A DNA stretch of 64,000 bases from B30-G6 sp963701385 (GCA_963701385.1 CAVOZW010000004.1:1-64000); one strand, 5' to 3'; shown: positions 42,001-50,230, counted from the stretch's first letter. The notes: generated by a model not told the origin, from the letters alone. Translations and numbers: made by a program.

Positions 42001-42332
42001 AACCCATCGATGAGTCCATCGTACAGGGAAGAGCTGCCGCATCGAGAGCGGTTACGCTGCTGGCACGCAAGACCATTCATACCAGCGGCGCTGTGGCTGA
42101 AACCGTGCCCTTGAATTGCAGCTCCTGCAAGGTCTGCATTTCCGTATGCCCCTATTCGGCACCTTCGCTCATCGAGGAAGGACCGTTTGCAGGCAAAGCG
42201 AAGATCAATCCGGTTCTGTGCAAAGGCTGCGGTCTGTGTGTGGCATCCTGCCGATCCGGTGCCATCAAGTTGAAAGGATTCGATAACGACCAGATTTTCG
42301 CACAGATATATGCGATGAATGAAGCGATCTGA
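39075..42332 (+). CDS. NuoG-like / HdrA / HdrA fusion
   Basis: The ATG at 39075 gives 1085 residues. The N-terminus is NuoG-like: [2Fe-2S] ligands CHHKALEPAGMCRLC and CNYP (about 34-66), then [4Fe-4S] CILCGLCVRMC (about 125) and CMACGACASVCP (about 163). From about 207 (RKPVYVPYAQAVPN) it continues as the C part of HdrA without its FAD-fold start: CKVCAEFCG, VGSIILAPGF, CVGSRD, CSSVCC. A full second HdrA begins near 533 (CRCGIN, then VIGGGIAGMSAAK near 670) and ends with CSSCKVCISVCP and CKGCGLCVASC. It probably receives electrons from the NuoEF pair and works with the selenocysteine N-half at 36182. Confidence 0.85.
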   Translation: MITFKINGQTVQGDEGQYILQVAEKYGVDIPTLCHHKALEPAGMCRLCTVELFDGRRTRFVTSCNYPIWEGMEVNTDTEAVHEGRKLIVELLLARCPEVPMLKKLAQKYGIDKPRFKTEDDDCILCGLCVRMCEKMGNSAISLTGRGVEMKVDTPFHLQTDVCMACGACASVCPTGHINLEKINSLITKKEHVLPIASEYDMGLKSRKPVYVPYAQAVPNTPAIDRDVCVHFKTGGCKVCAEFCGVDAIDYNMEDEIVELDVGSIILAPGFEPFDPSKFDSYNYAKHPNVITSMEMERILSASGPTGGHLVRLSDHKEPKKIAWFQCVGSRDLNRCDNAYCSSVCCMYAIKEAVIAKEHSGDDLECTIFFMDMRTHGKDFERFYNRAQESGVRFVRSRVHSIDPIHGTDDLSVRYVTESGELQTETFDQIVLSIGLQIDPKTIALAKNLGLELTDGNFCKTDTFEPVETSRKGIYVCGAFQGPKDIPQSVIDASAAAASAGAALSLARNTQTKTPEIIPETNIIGERPRIGVFVCRCGINIAGVVDVPAVSQYAATLPYVEYFTDNLYSCAQDTQETMTQIIKQKNLNRVVVAACTPKTHEPLFQETLINAGLNKYLFEMCNIRNQDSWVHKNNPDLATEKAKDLVRMAVSKVALMQPLEEAELEVNQTALVIGGGIAGMSAAKTLALQGYRTHIIEKSDVLGGQALNLFKTISGDDIQAKLTELISEINGEDNIQVHLNTELTNVDGFVGNFKSTLTSGDDSMELEYGVAVVATGAAALKPTEYHYGDDPRILTSLELDRKFIERDPSLKKISSAVFIQCVGSREPDRPYCSRVCCTHAIDNALELKKIDPDMNVYVLYRDIRTYGEREYIYKEAREKGVIFIRYALEEKPSVEIKGDDLVVTVKDHVLERKLEIVADVLTLASAVVPNKGDALAQFFKVPLNDDGFFVERHAKLGPSEFSTDGVFLCGLAHYPKPIDESIVQGRAAASRAVTLLARKTIHTSGAVAETVPLNCSSCKVCISVCPYSAPSLIEEGPFAGKAKINPVLCKGCGLCVASCRSGAIKLKGFDNDQIFAQIYAMNEAI

Positions 42333-42460
42333 CAGCTGATAGCTGCCAGATCTTGGCTGTTGGCTCTTAGCTGTTAGTTCAATGATAAACAGCTTAATAA
42401 ACAAGATAAAGAACCAAGAGCCAACTACTAAGAGCTAAGAGCCAAATCCTGAGAGGAGAC
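42333..42460 (+). repeat. AGCT-type intergenic repeat
   Basis: CAGCTGATAGCTGCC, TTGGCTGTTGGCTCTTAGC and, inverted, AACCAAGAGCCAAC and AAGAGCTAAGAGCC can pair across the gap. It belongs to the same family as 20197, 21887 and 27740-27895. A GAGAGGAG binding site follows. Confidence 0.5.
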
Positions 42461-42466
42461 AAAAAA

Positions 42467-42898
42467 ATGGCTGAATGGGAACCCAAGATTGTCAGTTTCC
42501 TTTGTACCTGGTGCAGCTATGGCGCCGCAGACCTTGCCGGCGTCAGCCGAATGGAGTATCCGCCCAATATTCGGATCATTCGGATACCCTGTACCGGTCG
42601 AATGAGTCCCAAGTTTGCGTTGGCCGCACTTCGAGAAGGTGCGGACGGCGTATGGGTGTCCGGGTGACATCCCGGCGAATGCCATTACCTGGAAGGTAAT
42701 TACTATGCACGTCGAAAATTTTCGCTTTTCATGAATCTGATGGAACACATGGGCATCGAGCACGATCGTATTCATTTCTCTTGGATCTCTTCGGCTGAAT
42801 CCACGAAGTTTGTGAAGGTGGTTAAGGAGGTTACCGAAAAGGTGAAAGCGCTTGGACCTCAACAGCATTTCAAAAAATATGACGTTAAGGTAGCATAA
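42467..42898 (+). CDS. mvhD: MvhD/FlxD-like subunit, likely selenoprotein
   Basis: Reading through TGA at 42665-42667 gives 143 residues: SFLCTWCSYGAADLAG, IPCTGRM, then VSG-U-HPGECHY where MvhD normally has GCHPGDCHY, and a normal C-terminus to TAA at 42896. The paralogue at 20283 has Cys at this place. A hairpin ATTACC-TGGAA-GGTAAT starts 16 bases after the TGA. Selenocysteine at this position is known in VhuD of methanogens. It lies directly between the NuoG-HdrA fusion and the Flx-like subunits, and probably carries electrons to HdrA through a [2Fe-2S] centre. Confidence 0.87.
42684..42700 (+). promoter_or_regulatory. Putative bacterial SECIS hairpin in the mvhD gene
   Basis: ATTACC (42684-42689) and GGTAAT (42695-42700) form a perfect 6-base stem with loop TGGAA, 16 bases after the TGA. 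Confidence 0.6.
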
Positions 42899-42899
42899 C

Positions 42900-43847
42900 A
42901 TGTTAGATTATATAGATAAAATAAAAGAGATTTCCAAACGATTGCTGAAAGACTGTTCGGTCGAGATGGTGATAGGATTCCGCAAGGGAACCCTGCCCAT
43001 GATGAATGAGCCCTGCTTTGCCAGAACGCCCGAAGATGTCGACCAATTCGTCTGGGACAGTCATTGTGGTATTAACCTGGCCAACTACCTGACCAATCGA
43101 AAAGAAAAAATCGGTATTGTGGCCAAGGGTTGTGACAGCAGAAACATTGCCACCCATATCATTGAGAACAAAATCAGCCGCGAGCAACTGGTGGTGATCG
43201 GTGTCCCCTGCAAGGGCATGATCGACAAACACAAAATCACCACCATGTTCGAAGATGAAATTCAGAACGTGACCGAAAACGGGGAAAAAGTTACCGTGAC
43301 GGCAGGCGCTAAGGAAACGCCCCTCAAAAAATCGGATGTCCTGCAGAAAAACTGCGCCGTATGTATTCACCGCAATCCCGTCTTTTACGACGAACTGGTT
43401 GCCGAGCCGGTTGAGGAACAACAAGACGTGGATCGCTATGCGGACGTGCGAGAGATTGAAGCCCTGACACCCCAGGATAAATGGGATTTTTTTGAATCGC
43501 TCCTGTCCCCCTGTATCCGATGCTATGCGTGTAGAAATGCCTGTCCCCTCTGCTATTGCCCCACATGTTTCGTAGATGAATCTAAACCGCAGTGGGTAGG
43601 CAAAGGGCAGGATCCCGCAGATGTGCGAACCTTTCATTTCTTGCGGGCATTTCACTGCGCCGGAAGGTGTACCGATTGCGGTGCATGCGAGCGTGCCTGC
43701 CCGGTGGGTATCAACATGCGGGTGTTTACCAAAAAGTTGGAAAAAGACTGTTTTGAGCAGTTCGGCTGGGAAGCTGGGATGAGCCTCGACGAAAGGCCCC
43801 CCCTCGATACCTACCGGCCGGATGATCCGAATGATTTTATTAAGTAA
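42900..43847 (+). CDS. FrhB-like / FlxB-type Fe-S subunit
   Basis: This 315-residue protein starts one base after the mvhD stop. Its N-terminal part resembles the FrhB/FdhB family (GIVAKGCDSRNIATHI and VVIGVPCKGMID). A CAVCIHRNP stretch, CIRCYACRNACPLCYCPTC and CTDCGACERACPVG provide ligands for two or more Fe-S clusters. It parallels the gene at 20743 in the first cluster. It probably links MvhD or HdrA to the NAD(P)H-oxidising FlxA-like subunit encoded downstream. Confidence 0.75.
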   Translation: MLDYIDKIKEISKRLLKDCSVEMVIGFRKGTLPMMNEPCFARTPEDVDQFVWDSHCGINLANYLTNRKEKIGIVAKGCDSRNIATHIIENKISREQLVVIGVPCKGMIDKHKITTMFEDEIQNVTENGEKVTVTAGAKETPLKKSDVLQKNCAVCIHRNPVFYDELVAEPVEEQQDVDRYADVREIEALTPQDKWDFFESLLSPCIRCYACRNACPLCYCPTCFVDESKPQWVGKGQDPADVRTFHFLRAFHCAGRCTDCGACERACPVGINMRVFTKKLEKDCFEQFGWEAGMSLDERPPLDTYRPDDPNDFIK

Positions 43848-43909
43848 TCGTATCGCTTCACGATATGACGATACGCCGCTTCGCGGCTACTATTTAAAGG
43901 CAACTGATT

Positions 43910-44974
43910 ATGAAATTAGTAAAAATCGACAAAACGCAGTGGGCAAAGGGAATTGCGGTTCTGCAAAAATCCTATCGACTGTTGGGACCGGTCAAGGAAA
44001 ATGCTTATTACAGCTTCAAGACGCTCGAAGACGGTGAACAACCCGATTTGACCTTTCTGAACACGCGCTTGTCGCCTAAATCGATTCTTTTTCCGCAGTC
44101 CGAAGCCATTGTCGAATATTCTCTCGATCCGCGTCAGGAGAATCACCATGTCATGAAAGCCATCGAAACGGATGTGTCTCCCAGGGCGGTTCTGGGTATT
44201 CGACCCTGCGACGCCAAAGCCGTGAGTTTGGTTAACCTGAATTTCGATACACCCGAGTGCAAGGATCCCTATTGGGTCAAGACATTGGCTGCCACCACAT
44301 TCATCGGTCTGGCCTGTGATGAGCCCAAAAGCACCTGTTTTTGCACTTCCGTAGGATGCGGTCCCTATCATGAAGAGGACCTCGATCTGCTTCTGGTCGA
44401 TATAAAGGATACATACCTGGCCAAGGTGTTGACCGAAAAAGGTGAAAAATTCCTCAGTGCCGCCGGCTGGGACACGGTTGAAGATGATACCAGCCTTTTT
44501 GATTCAAAGAAGAAAGAGGCGCAAGCCAAAATCAAGTCCACCGTCGTCATTGACAACTTGAAAAGTCAGGACATCCTGGATTTGCACGGGGCCCCTTTCT
44601 GGGAAGAGGTCTCCTTTGCCTGCCTCAACTGCGGCACCTGTACCTACACCTGCCCCACCTGCTGGTGCTTTGACCTTCAGGACGAAGTTCACGGCCTTTC
44701 CGGAAAACGCTTCAAGAACTGGGACAGCTGTATGTTCCCGCTATTTACCCTGCATACCACCGGACACAATCCCCGGGGTACCAAACTCCAGCGGGTCCGG
44801 CAGCGGTTTATGCATAAATTGAAGTATTTTGTAGACAAATACGACCAAGGCGTCATGTGTGTCGGATGCGGCCGGTGTGTCAATCAGTGCCCTGTCAACA
44901 TCGACATTCGAAGGGTTTGTGATCTGATGAATGCCTACAAAGCGGATGAACGGGCCTGCGCGGTGCAAGAATAA
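43910..44974 (+). CDS. HydB/AsrA-like (FlxC-type) 4Fe-4S dicluster subunit
   Basis: This 354-residue protein has the family marker LGIRPCDAKAV near residue 98 and CFCTSVGCGP near 144. Two [4Fe-4S] motifs follow, CLNCGTCTYTCPTC (about 242) and CVGCGRCVNQCP (about 322), separated by the KRFKNWDSCMFPLFT stretch typical of AsrA, HydB and related subunits. It passes electrons between the flavin subunit encoded next and the Hdr complex. A 62-base gap separates it from the FrhB-like gene. Confidence 0.82.
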   Translation: MKLVKIDKTQWAKGIAVLQKSYRLLGPVKENAYYSFKTLEDGEQPDLTFLNTRLSPKSILFPQSEAIVEYSLDPRQENHHVMKAIETDVSPRAVLGIRPCDAKAVSLVNLNFDTPECKDPYWVKTLAATTFIGLACDEPKSTCFCTSVGCGPYHEEDLDLLLVDIKDTYLAKVLTEKGEKFLSAAGWDTVEDDTSLFDSKKKEAQAKIKSTVVIDNLKSQDILDLHGAPFWEEVSFACLNCGTCTYTCPTCWCFDLQDEVHGLSGKRFKNWDSCMFPLFTLHTTGHNPRGTKLQRVRQRFMHKLKYFVDKYDQGVMCVGCGRCVNQCPVNIDIRRVCDLMNAYKADERACAVQE

Positions 44975-45003
44975 CGAGCAATTATGAATAGACGGAGGAA
45001 CAC

Positions 45004-45846
45004 GTGCAAAATCCATATGTACCTTATCCGGTTCGTATCGATAACATAAGCATTGCGACCGAAGATAAAAGTTTGAAAACATTCAAGTTCGTATTCTTGA
45101 ATGACGGTGATGAGGAAAAATTTTCCTACAAGGCCGGACAGTTTGCGGAACTGTCCGTTGCGGGTATCGGGGAAACGCCCATTGGTATCGCTTCTTCGCC
45201 GGTTGAAAAGGGTTTTGTGAAATTCACCGTATTCAGAGCCGGGGTGGTGACGTCACACCTTCACAACATGAAAGTCGGCGACATCATGGGCCTGCGCGGC
45301 CCCTTGGGAAACTGGTATCCCTGGGATCTTTTGGAGGGCAAAAACATACTTATCGTCGGTGGCGGTTTTGCATTTACAACCCTTCGCTCTTCCATTGTCA
45401 CCATGCTCGATCCTGATAACCGTCCGAAATTCGGAAACATCGATGTCGTTTACGGTGCCAGGACACCCGGAATGCTGCTGTATAAGGACGAACTGATCGA
45501 ATGGGAAAAACGGGACGACATCAATATGCACCTCACCATCGATGCCCCTGCAGAAGGGTGGGCATACAATGTGGGCTTCACGCCCCCGGTGACGGAGCAG
45601 AAAGCACCCCAGGGAAATGACGACACCTACGCAATTGTCTGCGGTCCGCCTGTCATGATAAAATTTACGCTGCCCGTGCTCGAAAAGCTCGGCTATGCCC
45701 ATGACCACATTATCATGTCTCTGGAAAATCGAATGAAATGTGGTTTCGGCATGTGTGGCCGATGCGGCATCGGCAAAGAACTGGTTTGCAAGGACGGACC
45801 CGTGTTTACCCTGGACCAGATCAACCAGACCCCCAGAGAATATTAA
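45004..45846 (+). CDS. FAD/NAD(P)-binding oxidoreductase subunit (HydG/AsrB/FlxA-like)
   Basis: This 280-residue protein starts at GTG behind GGAGG. It has a ferredoxin-reductase fold: FAD-binding strand AGQFAELSV and GIASSP, NAD-binding ILIVGGGFAF and YGARTPGMLL, and ICGPP-type motif VCGPPVM. A C-terminal [2Fe-2S] cluster CGFGMCGRCGIG completes the signature of AsrB, HydG and FlxA. It most likely oxidises NAD(P)H and feeds the Flx/Hdr complex. It is the last gene of the cluster before dsrC. Confidence 0.85.
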   Translation: MQNPYVPYPVRIDNISIATEDKSLKTFKFVFLNDGDEEKFSYKAGQFAELSVAGIGETPIGIASSPVEKGFVKFTVFRAGVVTSHLHNMKVGDIMGLRGPLGNWYPWDLLEGKNILIVGGGFAFTTLRSSIVTMLDPDNRPKFGNIDVVYGARTPGMLLYKDELIEWEKRDDINMHLTIDAPAEGWAYNVGFTPPVTEQKAPQGNDDTYAIVCGPPVMIKFTLPVLEKLGYAHDHIIMSLENRMKCGFGMCGRCGIGKELVCKDGPVFTLDQINQTPREY

Positions 45847-45892
45847 AACCTAAGCCAGTCAGGCTGTTTTTAAGGCCGGTTTATTTTTCGTG

Positions 45893-45921
45893 TTGACAAT
45901 GAATCGTGAATCATTTATTAA
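45893..45921 (+). promoter_or_regulatory. Sigma-70 type promoter of dsrC
   Basis: TTGACA (45893-45898) and TATTAA (45916-45921) are 17 bases apart, 80 bases before the dsrC start. A small hairpin GTCGGG...CCTGAC lies in the leader, and AAAGGAGG precedes the ATG. Confidence 0.6.
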
Positions 45922-46001
45922 ATATTCTTTCTAAAAAAATTTATGGTCGGGTAAAGACCTGACAAAAGAAAATCTATTATCAAATAAAGGAGGATTGTTA
46001 A

Positions 46002-46319
46002 ATGCCGGACGTAGAATTTATGGGTAAAACATTTGGTGTTGACGAAGACGGATTCATCGATTCCTATGAAAATTGGAGTGCCGAATGGGTTCAGTGGGTA
46101 AAGAAAGAAGAAGGAATCGAAGAATTGAATGATGAACATCAGAAGGTCATCACGGTTCTTAGAGAGTACTATGAGAAAAACGGAATTGCCCCGATGGTTC
46201 GTGTTCTTTCAAAGGTGACTGGATTCAAATTGAAACACATATATGAGCTCTTTCCGTCAGGACCAGGCAAGGGAGCATGTAAAATGGCCGGTCTACCGAA
46301 GCCAACCGGGTGTGTGTAA
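46002..46319 (+). CDS. dsrC: DsrC sulfur carrier protein
   Basis: This 105-residue protein is full length for DsrC. Both C-terminal cysteines are present, Cys93 and the penultimate Cys104, ten residues apart (GACKMAGLPKPTGCV). They form the trisulfide made during sulfite reduction by DsrAB and reduced by DsrMKJOP. It follows the Flx-like subunits but has its own promoter and terminator. The heterodisulfide-reductase-type complexes nearby are possible trisulfide reductases, an inference. Confidence 0.95.
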   Translation: MPDVEFMGKTFGVDEDGFIDSYENWSAEWVQWVKKEEGIEELNDEHQKVITVLREYYEKNGIAPMVRVLSKVTGFKLKHIYELFPSGPGKGACKMAGLPKPTGCV

Positions 46320-46360
46320 GCTACCTGCTAACAATCGATTGACTGTGTTTGTTCATGACA

Positions 46361-46393
46361 AAGGCTCTGCAAGTTCTGCAGGGCCTTTTTTTT
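46361..46393 (+). terminator. Intrinsic terminator of dsrC
   Basis: AAGGCTCTGCA (46361-46371) pairs with TGCAGGGCCTT (46377-46387) with one G-U, loop AGTTC, followed by a run of eight T. Confidence 0.85.
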
Positions 46394-46416
46394 AGCCTGA
46401 ATGCAAGGGGGACAAG

Positions 46417-46812
46417 ATGATCCTGACCGTCAAAACAAAGCAGCAGACAGAACTCATCGATATTACCGCCAAGGTTGGGACAGCCTTGCAATCCCATGAC
46501 ATCCAGGATGGGTTCTGTTTTCTTTACGTCCCTCACACCACCGCTGCAGTGACGATCAACGAAAGCGCCGATCCAAGCGTTCCAAAAGACATTTTAATGA
46601 TTCTCAACCAGATCATTCCCTGGAAAGCAGGCTACCGCCATCTTGAAGGAAATTCACCCGCACATATCAAATCGACGCTGGTGGGAGCATCAGAGATGAT
46701 CGCCATTGAAGACGGACAACTGGTGTTGGGGACTTGGCAAGGAATTTTCTTCTGTGAGTTCGATGGTCCGCGAACCCGGAAGTTGCTTTTACGGTTCAGC
46801 AGTACGCCATAA
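46417..46812 (+). CDS. YjbQ family protein (UPF0047)
   Basis: This 131-residue protein has the YjbQ pattern: FCFLYVPHTTAAVTINE with the conserved His-Thr, then HLEGNSPAHIKSTLVG and LGTWQGIFFCEFDGPR. The family has been linked to a thiamine-phosphate-synthase-like side activity, but its true role is unclear. GGGGGA precedes the ATG. It lies between dsrC and the AhbA/B-like gene, same strand. Confidence 0.88.
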   Translation: MILTVKTKQQTELIDITAKVGTALQSHDIQDGFCFLYVPHTTAAVTINESADPSVPKDILMILNQIIPWKAGYRHLEGNSPAHIKSTLVGASEMIAIEDGQLVLGTWQGIFFCEFDGPRTRKLLLRFSSTP

Positions 46813-46902
46813 GCCGCTTCATGCATATCGCTCCAACGATAGATATGCAATACATTGAAATCAAATAGGTTGGACCGGCCGACAAAGGGTTGTATATCCG
46901 CT

Positions 46903-47358
46903 ATGACATTGCTTGACGATATCGACAAAAAGATCCTGAACCAGATACAATCCGACTTCCCCATTACCCATAGCCCTTATCGCGTCGTGGCAGAGCGACT
47001 CAATCTACAGGAAACCGATGTCCTCGAGCGGGTATCCAGAATGAGAAAAAAAGGACTCATACGGCGGATTGGTGGAAATTTTGTCCCTGAAAAATTAGGC
47101 TATATCAGTACCCTCTGTGCCGCATCCGTCCCCGAGGATAAAATTCAGCATTTCAGTCGCATCGTCAACCGATACCCCGGTGTAACCCACAACTATCAGC
47201 GCGACAACCGCTTCAATGTCTGGTTCACCTTCATCGCACCTTCAAGGGAAGACATCAAAATCAATCTTAGACGAATTGCCGAGCAAACAGGTATTCGAGA
47301 AATACTCAATCTGCCTGCAACGCGGGTTTTTAAAATCAAGGCGCATTTTAAACTTTAG
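46903..47358 (+). CDS. Siroheme decarboxylase-type (AhbA/AhbB) Lrp-like protein
   Basis: The ATG at 46903 gives 151 residues. An N-terminal winged-helix of the AsnC/Lrp type (LLDDIDKKILNQIQ, RMRKKGLIRRIGG) is followed by an Lrp effector-like fold with VTHNYQRDNRFNVWFTF. The His-Asn-Tyr and Trp-Phe-Thr signature is that of the AhbA/AhbB/NirDLGH family, which removes two carboxyl groups from siroheme on the alternative heme route of sulfate reducers. Whether it is AhbA or AhbB cannot be told here, and no partner gene is nearby. A transcription-regulator role is the less likely alternative. Confidence 0.8.
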   Translation: MTLLDDIDKKILNQIQSDFPITHSPYRVVAERLNLQETDVLERVSRMRKKGLIRRIGGNFVPEKLGYISTLCAASVPEDKIQHFSRIVNRYPGVTHNYQRDNRFNVWFTFIAPSREDIKINLRRIAEQTGIREILNLPATRVFKIKAHFKL

Positions 47359-47362
47359 GAAA

Positions 47363-50230
47363 ATGGGCAAGCAAACACCCCTCTACAACAGCCGCATCAC
47401 GAACACCTATCTGGAATACCTTTCCAGTCATTATCCTGATCTGGAAATTCCACCCATGCTCGAATATGCCGGGATTGAACATTATGAAGTGGAGGACCCT
47501 GCTCACTGGCTGACCCAGGACCAGGTTGACCGGCTGCATGAAATTATGGTGAAAAAAACGGGTAACCCAAACCTTGCCAGGGAGGCCGGACGATTTACCA
47601 TTCTTTCAAAAAAAATCGGTGCTGTAAAAGAATACACCATGGGGCTCATGAGCCCTGCCATGGTATATCTTGCCACCGGCAGACTCTACCGTATCATGAG
47701 CCGCGGTGCCCATGTCGAAACCAAGAGTATCGGCGCCAACCGGGTTCAAATCAAAGCCACTCCCAACAAGGGTGTGGATGAAAAACCGTATCAGTGTGAC
47801 AACCGTATGGGAACGCTTGAATCTTTGCCCAAACTCTTTACCGACGATTTTGCCACTATCGAGCACCCGCGATGCTTTCACCGCGGTGACGATGCCTGTC
47901 TTTACCTATTATCATGGAAAACAACGCAGTCCATGCTCTGGGCCCGTATCAGCAAATATGCGCTTCTGGTGACCCTGCTCTTGACCGTTTTTTCCGGTTT
48001 GGTTTACGCACTCAGGCCCGCATTGATTGTTTTTCTGGTATCCAGCCTGCTGACCCTGGTCGCCTACTGCTTGACGCTGCGCTTGAAAAACAGAGAGCTG
48101 GCGCGGACGATTACATCCCAAGGGGATTCAGCCAAAGAACTACTCAATGCCGCCAATGAACGTTACAATGACATGTCCGTGATCCAGGAAATAGCCTCCG
48201 AATCATCCGTAGTCCTGAACGTAAATCAATTTATCCGCCGGGTGATGCCCATCATGCAAAAACGTTTGAACTTCGACAGGGCAATGATCATGTTGGTTCG
48301 AGACGATTCCGGCACCCTGGAATATGTAACAAGTTTCGGGCACACCCAAGAACAGTTGGCGGTATTGAAACAGGCCCGTTTCAACCTGAAAAATCCCAAG
48401 GCCAAGGGACCCTTCGTAAAGGCCATAAACGAACAGCGGCCGTTTCTTGTAGACGATGTGGACAAAATTATTTCCTCGCTCTCCAAGAGCAGCAAGGTTT
48501 TTGCCGAAACCATTGCGTCACCCTCATTTATCTGTGTTCCCCTCGTTTACAACCTGAAAGCTTTCGGTATTCTGGCCGTGGATAATTGGAATTCCAAAAA
48601 CCCATTGACCAAGAGTGACATCGGTATTCTGAACGGGATTGCATCGCAGATCGCGGCAGGCATCTCCAACGCCGATTCCTTCAGGAAGCTTCAGGAAAGT
48701 GAAATGGAGTTCAGAAAACTCTACAAGGAATCGAAACAGAACGAACAGCTGTACCGCTCGCTGATCCATTCTTCAGCAGACGCCATTGTCACCTGCGATC
48801 TGGAGGGCTACATCAAATACATCAGCCCTGAATTCGAGACTGTGTTCGGGTGGTCTATCACGGAGCTTCAGGGTTCGCCACTCAACTTTATCGCCAAACC
48901 CGAGCACGAAACCTGCCATTCAATGATGAGAAAGGTCGCCGAAAGCGGAACCCCCCATCGTGGGCTTGGATCGAAATGCACCACCAGCAAGGGTCACGTT
49001 CTGGATGTTCTCATCAGCGCCTCCCGCTATGACGATCACAATGGCGACCCCTTAGGCCTGCTTCTCATCATCAGGGATATCTCCGAGAACAAACGCCTTG
49101 AAACCCAGCTGCTTCAGGCCCAGAAAATGGAAGCCATCGGCACCCTGGCAGGGGGCATCGCCCACGACTTCAACAATCTCCTGGCCGTTATCAAGGGCAA
49201 CCTCTCCCTGATGAGACTCGATTTCGACGCCGACCACCCCATCATGGAAAGGATTCAGAATATCGATCTTCAGGTGGATAGCGGTGCCAAATTGACAAGT
49301 CAATTCCTCGGTTATGCCCGCAAAGGCCGCTATGAAGTCAAGCCTCTCGATCTAATAAAGGTGGTCGACGAAAGTGCACAGGCATTCGGAAGGACCCGCA
49401 GGGAAATCACCCTGGATGTGAAGCTTCCGGACAGTGCGCTGATCATTGACGCCGATCGGACCCAGTTGGAGCAGGTTCTCTTCAACCTGTTCGTGAATGC
49501 GGCCGATGCCATGCCCAACGGTGGCACGCTGACCCTCACGGCCGCGACAAAGACCGCCACGGAAATTCTCGAAGACAATTTCAAACCCAAACCCGGAACA
49601 TATGTTCTGATCGAGGTTTCGGACACAGGCATCGGCATGAGCCCTGAAATACAGAAGCGCATGTTCGACCCCTTGTTTACAACCAAAAAAATGGGCAAGG
49701 GTACGGGGCTGGGACTGGCTTCCGTTTACGGCATTATCCAGACCTGCAAGGGCTATATTTCCGTCACATCGAATGAGGGCCAGGGAACCCGCGTCAGAAT
49801 TTATCTGCCGGCTTCAAGCCAAGCATCAAGCAAGGCCAAAGAGGTAAGCGTGCCCTTCGACCGCGGCAAGGGGACCATCCTGCTGGTGGATGACGAGGCC
49901 AGCCTGCTCAAGGTCAGTTCAGAAATGCTTGCAGCACTGGGATATAAAGTCCTGTCGGCTGACAACGGTCAGGATGCCATCGTCACCTACACGGCCCACA
50001 AGAAGACCATCGACCTGGTTATTTTGGATATGATAATGCCCGGCATGACCGGCGGAGACGTGTTTGTCCGTTTAAAGGACATCGATCCGAATGTAAAGGC
50101 ACTATTGTCCAGTGGTTACAGCCTGGACGACCAGGGACATAAATTGATGGACAGCGGCTTTTGTGGTTTCCTGCAAAAGCCCTTCGGGATGAAAGAGCTC
50201 TCCACAAAAATCAAGGAAGTGTTGACGTGA
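47363..50230 (+). CDS. Hybrid histidine kinase with V4R-like sensor, GAF, PAS and receiver
   Basis: The ATG at 47363, four bases after the previous stop, gives 955 residues. Residues 1-180 resemble the V4R/heme-associated sensor region of such kinases, with RCFHRGDDACLYLL. Two membrane helices lie at about 193-245. A GAF domain (about 285-440), PAS (about 465-580), HisKA with His601 in IAHDFNNLLAV, HATPase_c (NLFVNAADAM, DTGIGM, GTGLGLAS) and a C-terminal receiver with Asp889 in ILDMIMPG and Lys in LQKPF follow. The kinase core closely resembles the one at 58949. The signal is unknown; coupling to the AhbA/B gene suggests a heme or small-molecule link. Confidence 0.85.
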   Translation: MGKQTPLYNSRITNTYLEYLSSHYPDLEIPPMLEYAGIEHYEVEDPAHWLTQDQVDRLHEIMVKKTGNPNLAREAGRFTILSKKIGAVKEYTMGLMSPAMVYLATGRLYRIMSRGAHVETKSIGANRVQIKATPNKGVDEKPYQCDNRMGTLESLPKLFTDDFATIEHPRCFHRGDDACLYLLSWKTTQSMLWARISKYALLVTLLLTVFSGLVYALRPALIVFLVSSLLTLVAYCLTLRLKNRELARTITSQGDSAKELLNAANERYNDMSVIQEIASESSVVLNVNQFIRRVMPIMQKRLNFDRAMIMLVRDDSGTLEYVTSFGHTQEQLAVLKQARFNLKNPKAKGPFVKAINEQRPFLVDDVDKIISSLSKSSKVFAETIASPSFICVPLVYNLKAFGILAVDNWNSKNPLTKSDIGILNGIASQIAAGISNADSFRKLQESEMEFRKLYKESKQNEQLYRSLIHSSADAIVTCDLEGYIKYISPEFETVFGWSITELQGSPLNFIAKPEHETCHSMMRKVAESGTPHRGLGSKCTTSKGHVLDVLISASRYDDHNGDPLGLLLIIRDISENKRLETQLLQAQKMEAIGTLAGGIAHDFNNLLAVIKGNLSLMRLDFDADHPIMERIQNIDLQVDSGAKLTSQFLGYARKGRYEVKPLDLIKVVDESAQAFGRTRREITLDVKLPDSALIIDADRTQLEQVLFNLFVNAADAMPNGGTLTLTAATKTATEILEDNFKPKPGTYVLIEVSDTGIGMSPEIQKRMFDPLFTTKKMGKGTGLGLASVYGIIQTCKGYISVTSNEGQGTRVRIYLPASSQASSKAKEVSVPFDRGKGTILLVDDEASLLKVSSEMLAALGYKVLSADNGQDAIVTYTAHKKTIDLVILDMIMPGMTGGDVFVRLKDIDPNVKALLSSGYSLDDQGHKLMDSGFCGFLQKPFGMKELSTKIKEVLT

